A program made the translations under genes and the position numbers. A DNA stretch of 8,988 bases from Candidatus Poribacteria bacterium (GTDB lineage: Bacteria > Poribacteria > DTPJ01). The stretch lies in NCBI GenBank assembly GCA_011334435.1, contig DTPJ01000439.1, positions 1-8,988 on the forward strand, given 5' to 3'. Shown here in pieces: positions 5,036 through 8,988 of the stretch. The notes below the pieces were generated by a model, which saw only the letters and a list, made by a program, of their open reading frames with translations, had not been told where the DNA came from and made no database searches. The stretch's first letter is position 1, and every line of letters starts with the position of its first letter.

Positions 5036-6163
5036 ATGGGCATAGAACCAATGAAGGTAGGAATTATCGGTTGTGGTGCCATTAGTGGGACATATCTTGC
5101 CAATTCCAAGAAATTTGACGCTTTTGACGTTATCGCTGTTGCAGATAAACGTTTAGAAGCAGCGGAAGCAAGAGCTAAGGAATTTGATATACCAAAGGCA
5201 TGTAGCGTTGAAGAAATATTAGCCGACCCTGATGTTGAGACTATCATAAACCTCACTCCACATTTTGCACACGGTCCTGTTGGCATTTCAGTTCTCTCCG
5301 CTGGCAAGAATATATACAACGAAAAGCCCCTTGCGGTCTATCGCGAAGAGGGACAAAAGATGCTATCATTAGCCAAAGAAAAAGGTTTACGTGTTGCTGG
5401 GGCACCAGATACTTTCTTAGGCGGGGCATGGCAGACAGCCAGAAAACTGATTGACGACGGCGTCATCGGCGAACCTGTCGGCGCTTTTATCTGTCTTATG
5501 GCTAGGAGAGGCGTTCGTCCCGGACAACAAAGAACTCGTCCCGACGGTTATGTAAATTTCTATTCCACTGACTTCTTTGAATTTGGCGTGACTTGGAGCT
5601 TTGACAGAGGTCCTTATTACCTAAATGCAATCATTAATTTATTAGGACCTGTCCGTCGCGTCACTGGTTCTGCAAGGAAAACTTGGGAAGAAAGAGATGA
5701 CGTCTTCGGCAGAGTTAAGGTTAATGCACCAACTCATATCGCAGGAGTTATGGATTTTGTCAATGGTGCTGTTTGCACGTTTATTATGACCTCTGATGTT
5801 TATGATACTGGATTACCTCATATAGAAGTGTATGGAAGTGAAGCATCTCTACGATGTATTGATCCGAATAACTTTGGCGGACAGCTTTACCTTCGCAAAT
5901 ATGATAGCAATGAACTCAAACCAGTAGAATGTCTATTTGGTTATAACAGCAATAGCCGTGGAGTTGGTATCGCTGATTTGGCATCAGCTATCCGTAATAA
6001 GCGACCTCACAGGGTAAGCGGTGAGATGGCTTATCATGTTATTGATATTATTCATGGATTTCACGATGCTTCAAAAGAGGATAAACACGTTATTCTGCAA
6101 AGCACTTGTGAACGTCCAGCACCGTTACCGCTTGGATTAGAAGATTGGAAAATTGACGATTAA
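5036..6163 (+). CDS. Gfo/Idh/MocA family NAD(P)-dependent oxidoreductase
   Basis: A 375-residue two-domain oxidoreductase. The N-terminal Rossmann fold has the dinucleotide motif GIIGCGAISG (9-18) and an acidic strand end at Asp37. The family signature EKP (96-98) in NEKPLAV carries the lysine that usually takes part in hydride transfer. The C-terminal alpha/beta domain (from about 135) contains the GPYYLNAIINLLGPV segment, which replaces the more usual D-x-G-x-H-x-x-D with a tyrosine; this is characteristic of a recognisable subgroup. Substrates in the family are sugars, inositols and related polyols, and none can be named here. No signal peptide is present, so it is cytoplasmic. AAGGAG (5024-5029) lies 6 nt before the ATG at 5036 and favours it over Met6. 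The gene stands alone, between repeat DNA and a strong terminator, with no sugar transporter or isomerase next to it. Confidence 0.92.
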   Translation: MGIEPMKVGIIGCGAISGTYLANSKKFDAFDVIAVADKRLEAAEARAKEFDIPKACSVEEILADPDVETIINLTPHFAHGPVGISVLSAGKNIYNEKPLAVYREEGQKMLSLAKEKGLRVAGAPDTFLGGAWQTARKLIDDGVIGEPVGAFICLMARRGVRPGQQRTRPDGYVNFYSTDFFEFGVTWSFDRGPYYLNAIINLLGPVRRVTGSARKTWEERDDVFGRVKVNAPTHIAGVMDFVNGAVCTFIMTSDVYDTGLPHIEVYGSEASLRCIDPNNFGGQLYLRKYDSNELKPVECLFGYNSNSRGVGIADLASAIRNKRPHRVSGEMAYHVIDIIHGFHDASKEDKHVILQSTCERPAPLPLGLEDWKIDD

Positions 6164-6175
6164 TTTATCTCAAAG

Positions 6176-6232
6176 AACCATTGATTTAATTGTCCTAATT
6201 GTTTATTATTAGGCTTATGTCAATGGTTTTTT
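6176..6232 (+). terminator. Two-tier rho-independent terminator after the oxidoreductase gene
   Basis: An outer 9-bp stem AACCATTGA (6176-6184) / TCAATGGTT (6220-6228) encloses an inner 6-bp stem CCTAAT (6194-6199) / ATTAGG (6208-6213) with an 8-nt loop, and a run of six T (6227-6232) follows directly. It begins 12 bp after the stop codon and separates this gene from the propeller lipoprotein gene. Confidence 0.8.
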
Positions 6233-6250
6233 ATATATAACCTGCAACAA

Positions 6251-6255
6251 AGGAG
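6251..6255 (+). promoter_or_regulatory. Shine-Dalgarno AGGAG of the propeller lipoprotein gene
   Basis: AGGAG sits 8 nt before the ATG at 6264, the start of the long open frame. A closer ATG at 6260 is in another frame and reads only 13 codons before TAA, so 6264 is preferred. Confidence 0.6.
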
Positions 6256-6263
6256 CTAAATGG

Positions 6264-8988
6264 ATGCTTTCAAATTATGGATACAAAATGAAACGCATTA
6301 AGGCTAAAACACGCCTAAAAATGAAAAACGTTTCATATTTGATATTATTTTTATCATTGATGATCTTTAATTCCTGTGTCTCTTTATCCCCACAAATAGA
6401 TAATCCCGAATCGCTAAAACCTGCAAAAACAGAAACATCTAATCAAAAACAAGAGTCCAAAAATGACAACAACGTCTTATCTGTTCAAAATACACTCATA
6501 AGCAACAATGTCCGCGATATTTCTGCTGATAGTCTATCCGTTTGGATCGCTACCGACAGCGGAGTAACGCTTTTTGACCGTGAAACTGGCAATTGGAAAC
6601 ATTATACAAAAGAAGACGGGCTTGGATCAGATAATATTAATGCAGTTGCCATAGATGGTGATTGGGTATGGTTCGGCACAGACGACGGAGTAAGCAGATT
6701 TGATAGAGCGAGAGGAATATGGAGGACGTTCAGATCAAAAGACGGGCTAAAAGGCAAAAAGGTCTTTTGTATAACCGTTGACAACGATTATGTTTGGTTT
6801 GGCACTGATGAAGGGTTGAATAGATATGATAGGAATATAGATAGCTGGGCAGCGAGAACAAAAAAAGACGGTTTAACAGATAACAGGGTCAGTGCTATCA
6901 CTATAACTGGCGATTATATGTGGGTTGGAACGCTATGGAACGGTGTCAATAGATACGATAAAACAACTGATTCGTGGAACACTTATGGCAAAAAAGATGG
7001 AATTATAGACCCCGCCATTACAGCTATTGCAGCCACAGATAAATATATATGGTTCGGCACTAACAAATCAGGTATAAGCATATATGATAGAACAAACCAG
7101 ACGTTTGTCAAAAACTACACTAAAACTGATTTTTTATCAAGCAATGATATAAGGGCGATCACTGTTGATGGAAGCAATATATGGATCGGGACTGCTAACG
7201 GAGGCGTCCAAAGATATATTGACTCAGTTGACACTTGGATCAAATATACTAAAAACGATGGACTATCAAGCAATAATATAACATCAATTAAAGTTTTTAA
7301 AAACGAGGTATGGTTCGGCACTTATGATAGCGGAGTAGCAATGTATGACAAAATCTCCAATAAATGGATGTATTTTTTCAAGGCTGACACAATCCCAAGT
7401 GATGATATAAACAGCGTTGTCATAGATTCAAAAGGCGATCTGTGGGTCGCAACTGCCAAAGGCGTAGCAAGATATTTATCAAATAAAGGTCAATGGATCA
7501 GTTATGGCAAAAAATCAGGGTTGACTACTGACTATGCGACAACAATCGCTTTTGACGGAAGCAAAATCTGGTTGGGAACGTCAAGAGGATTAGCAATATT
7601 TGATACACAAAAAGAACAATGGCAATATCTCACCAAAACTAACGGTCTATCACAAGATTTTATAACAACAATAAATATAATAGACGACAAGGCTTGGATC
7701 GGAACAAATAAAGGAATGATATACTTAGACATTAGCACTAACGAGTTTGGCACTATACAAGAGCTAAAAGATAAGTTTATAACATCAATTTTATCAAGCA
7801 ATGATCATATTTGGATAGGGACAAGTGATGGCTTATGGCAGTATAGCATCACTGACCAAAGCCTTATTCATTGGACAACAGATCAGGGTTTGGCTGATAA
7901 CTATATCAATACTATTATTGAATGGGATGATGCAAGCATATTAGTTGGGACTCAAAATGGGATTTCTGTCTATGATCCGTCTCAAAAAATATTTCAAGAT
8001 TTTGATGATAATCCTTCCTCTTTGGGAAATATTAGAGTTTTAGTGTATGACAGAGACAATCAAAGACTTCTCGTCGGCAAGCCTAATGGGTTGATCAGTT
8101 ATGATATTCAGACGCGACAATGGACAGAACCGACTGGCTCTGATCCTAACAATCTATGCAAAAGAAGCGTCAGATCAATTGCCTTAAATCAAGATCAGAT
8201 TTGGCTTGGAACTTCAAGCGGAATCGTGCAATATTCCCCTATTGATAACGGTTGGTATGAACATAGGGCGCCTATGACTCGTGAACCATTAAGAGAGATG
8301 GGCATATCAAATATAGAATTTGACGGAAATTATGTATGGATGAGCAATTGGTCAAACTCAAAAAATGGTGCAATAATAAGATATGACAAATGCTCAAATA
8401 CTTGGCAATATTATGGCAGAGAAACTATCTTGAAAGATATGAAAGCAGATTCAATGACACAGGTCAATAGAATAGTTGTTGATAAAGATGCTGTCTGGTT
8501 TGCCACAAATTATGGACTATTGAGATACGACAAAACGAAGGATATATGGGACCATTACACAAAAGACGATGGACTTGCAGATAATAGCATTAGATATGTC
8601 GCCTGTGGAGATAATGTTGTGTGGGTCAGTTATTGGAGTACAGCCAAACTTGTAGGAACTGAACTGAATCAATTTGACAAAAAAACGAAAATCTGGAAAA
8701 CTGTCCCTATTACTAACCTGCTTTATCCCAAAGAGAGTATTGAGGCATTAGCTGTTGATGGTGATACAGCATGGGTAGGACTTGGCTCTTCTGGTGTTAG
8801 AAAAATATCCATTGATGGCGAACAGACAACTTATACAAAAGAAAATGGGTTAGCTCAGAATTTCGTCAGTATCATAACTGTTGACGGCAATGAAATATGG
8901 TTTGGGCATAGAACAGGCTGGGGCGGTGCGATCACTCGTTATAATAAAGTCAAAAATACATGGCAAAAATACTCAGAAAACGACGTCC
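6264..8988 (+). CDS. Reg_prop beta-propeller lipoprotein, 3' end outside window
   Basis: An open frame of 908 codons with no stop before the right edge, so the gene is incomplete. The first 38 residues look like a lipoprotein signal: a basic stretch (KMKRIKAKTRLKMK), a hydrophobic core (VSYLILFLSLMIF) and Cys38 after FNS. A Ser/Lys/Gln-rich linker (about 40-75) follows. The remainder is at least 19 repeats of about 42-53 residues (mostly 42-45), each with a core like VWFGT-x-x-GV, often followed by a segment like RYD, W and Y-K-DGL. The core positions fall at about residues 94, 136, 178, 220, 263, 307, 350, 394, 436, 478, 517, 560, 603, 647, 692, 745, 787, 837 and 879. This is the two-component regulator propeller (reg_prop) pattern, which in hybrid sensor kinases forms two seven-bladed ligand-sensing propellers. 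No Y_Y_Y, kinase, GGDEF or other output domain is visible. Starts at 6288 and 6321 are alternatives but lack a ribosome site. The product is likely exported and membrane-anchored; its ligand is unknown. Confidence 0.85.
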   Translation, partial: MLSNYGYKMKRIKAKTRLKMKNVSYLILFLSLMIFNSCVSLSPQIDNPESLKPAKTETSNQKQESKNDNNVLSVQNTLISNNVRDISADSLSVWIATDSGVTLFDRETGNWKHYTKEDGLGSDNINAVAIDGDWVWFGTDDGVSRFDRARGIWRTFRSKDGLKGKKVFCITVDNDYVWFGTDEGLNRYDRNIDSWAARTKKDGLTDNRVSAITITGDYMWVGTLWNGVNRYDKTTDSWNTYGKKDGIIDPAITAIAATDKYIWFGTNKSGISIYDRTNQTFVKNYTKTDFLSSNDIRAITVDGSNIWIGTANGGVQRYIDSVDTWIKYTKNDGLSSNNITSIKVFKNEVWFGTYDSGVAMYDKISNKWMYFFKADTIPSDDINSVVIDSKGDLWVATAKGVARYLSNKGQWISYGKKSGLTTDYATTIAFDGSKIWLGTSRGLAIFDTQKEQWQYLTKTNGLSQDFITTINIIDDKAWIGTNKGMIYLDISTNEFGTIQELKDKFITSILSSNDHIWIGTSDGLWQYSITDQSLIHWTTDQGLADNYINTIIEWDDASILVGTQNGISVYDPSQKIFQDFDDNPSSLGNIRVLVYDRDNQRLLVGKPNGLISYDIQTRQWTEPTGSDPNNLCKRSVRSIALNQDQIWLGTSSGIVQYSPIDNGWYEHRAPMTREPLREMGISNIEFDGNYVWMSNWSNSKNGAIIRYDKCSNTWQYYGRETILKDMKADSMTQVNRIVVDKDAVWFATNYGLLRYDKTKDIWDHYTKDDGLADNSIRYVACGDNVVWVSYWSTAKLVGTELNQFDKKTKIWKTVPITNLLYPKESIEALAVDGDTAWVGLGSSGVRKISIDGEQTTYTKENGLAQNFVSIITVDGNEIWFGHRTGWGGAITRYNKVKNTWQKYSENDV

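Noticed and set aside
6260..6301. ATG at 6260 as start of a leader peptide (13 codons).
   Set aside because: It is only 4 nt from AGGAG, overlaps the ATG of the long frame, and shows no attenuator structure; probably a chance frame.
6602..7801. Several minus-strand open frames within the propeller gene.
   Set aside because: They follow the blade periodicity in antisense and lack ribosome sites; they are by-products of the repeat coding sequence.

Overview
The window is an A+T-rich bacterial segment (about 60% A+T by eye) with eight recognisable protein genes. The last one runs off the right edge. No rRNA, tRNA, CRISPR or transposase gene was seen. A lipoprotein signal on the last gene suggests a Gram-negative-type envelope. 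Reg_prop propellers, Gfo/Idh/MocA oxidoreductases and tandem heptamer/palindromic intergenic repeats are common in uncultured lineages such as Poribacteria, Planctomycetes and Bacteroidetes relatives. That placement is a weak inference; no marker gene fixes the phylum.

Left part (1-1897, + strand): an AT-rich leader, then a tight two-gene unit. It encodes an MgtC/SapB membrane protein and a DUF523-DUF1722 fusion that matches the architecture of RudS-type tRNA 4-thiouridine desulfidases.

Centre (1886-4553, - strand): an Rrf2-family Fe-S-type regulator has a perfect-consensus sigma70 promoter (TTGACA, 17 nt, TATAAT) and a 13-6-13 inverted repeat overlapping the transcription start. It lies upstream of a three-gene sulfur operon: a MoaD/ThiS-like carrier ending in Gly-Gly, a CysK-type cysteine synthase, and a MoeB/ThiF-like E1 enzyme. 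This resembles the thiocarboxylate-dependent cysteine synthesis system of actinobacteria (CysO-CysM plus a MoeB-type activator), but no Mec peptidase gene is present. The operon converges on the desulfidase gene with a 12-bp tail-to-tail overlap, so enzymes that release, activate and fix sulfide sit together.

Repeat-rich intergenic DNA flanks the regulator on both sides: heptanucleotide arrays (GGTTAAA and CTGATCA), an exact 22-bp inverted pair, and a possible 342-bp non-coding element with 17-bp terminal inverted repeats (4573-4914).

Right part (5036-8988, + strand): a monocistronic Gfo/Idh/MocA oxidoreductase is followed by a two-tier rho-independent terminator. Then comes a long lipoprotein made of at least 19 reg_prop-like beta-propeller blades, open at the window end, whose output domain (if any) is not visible.
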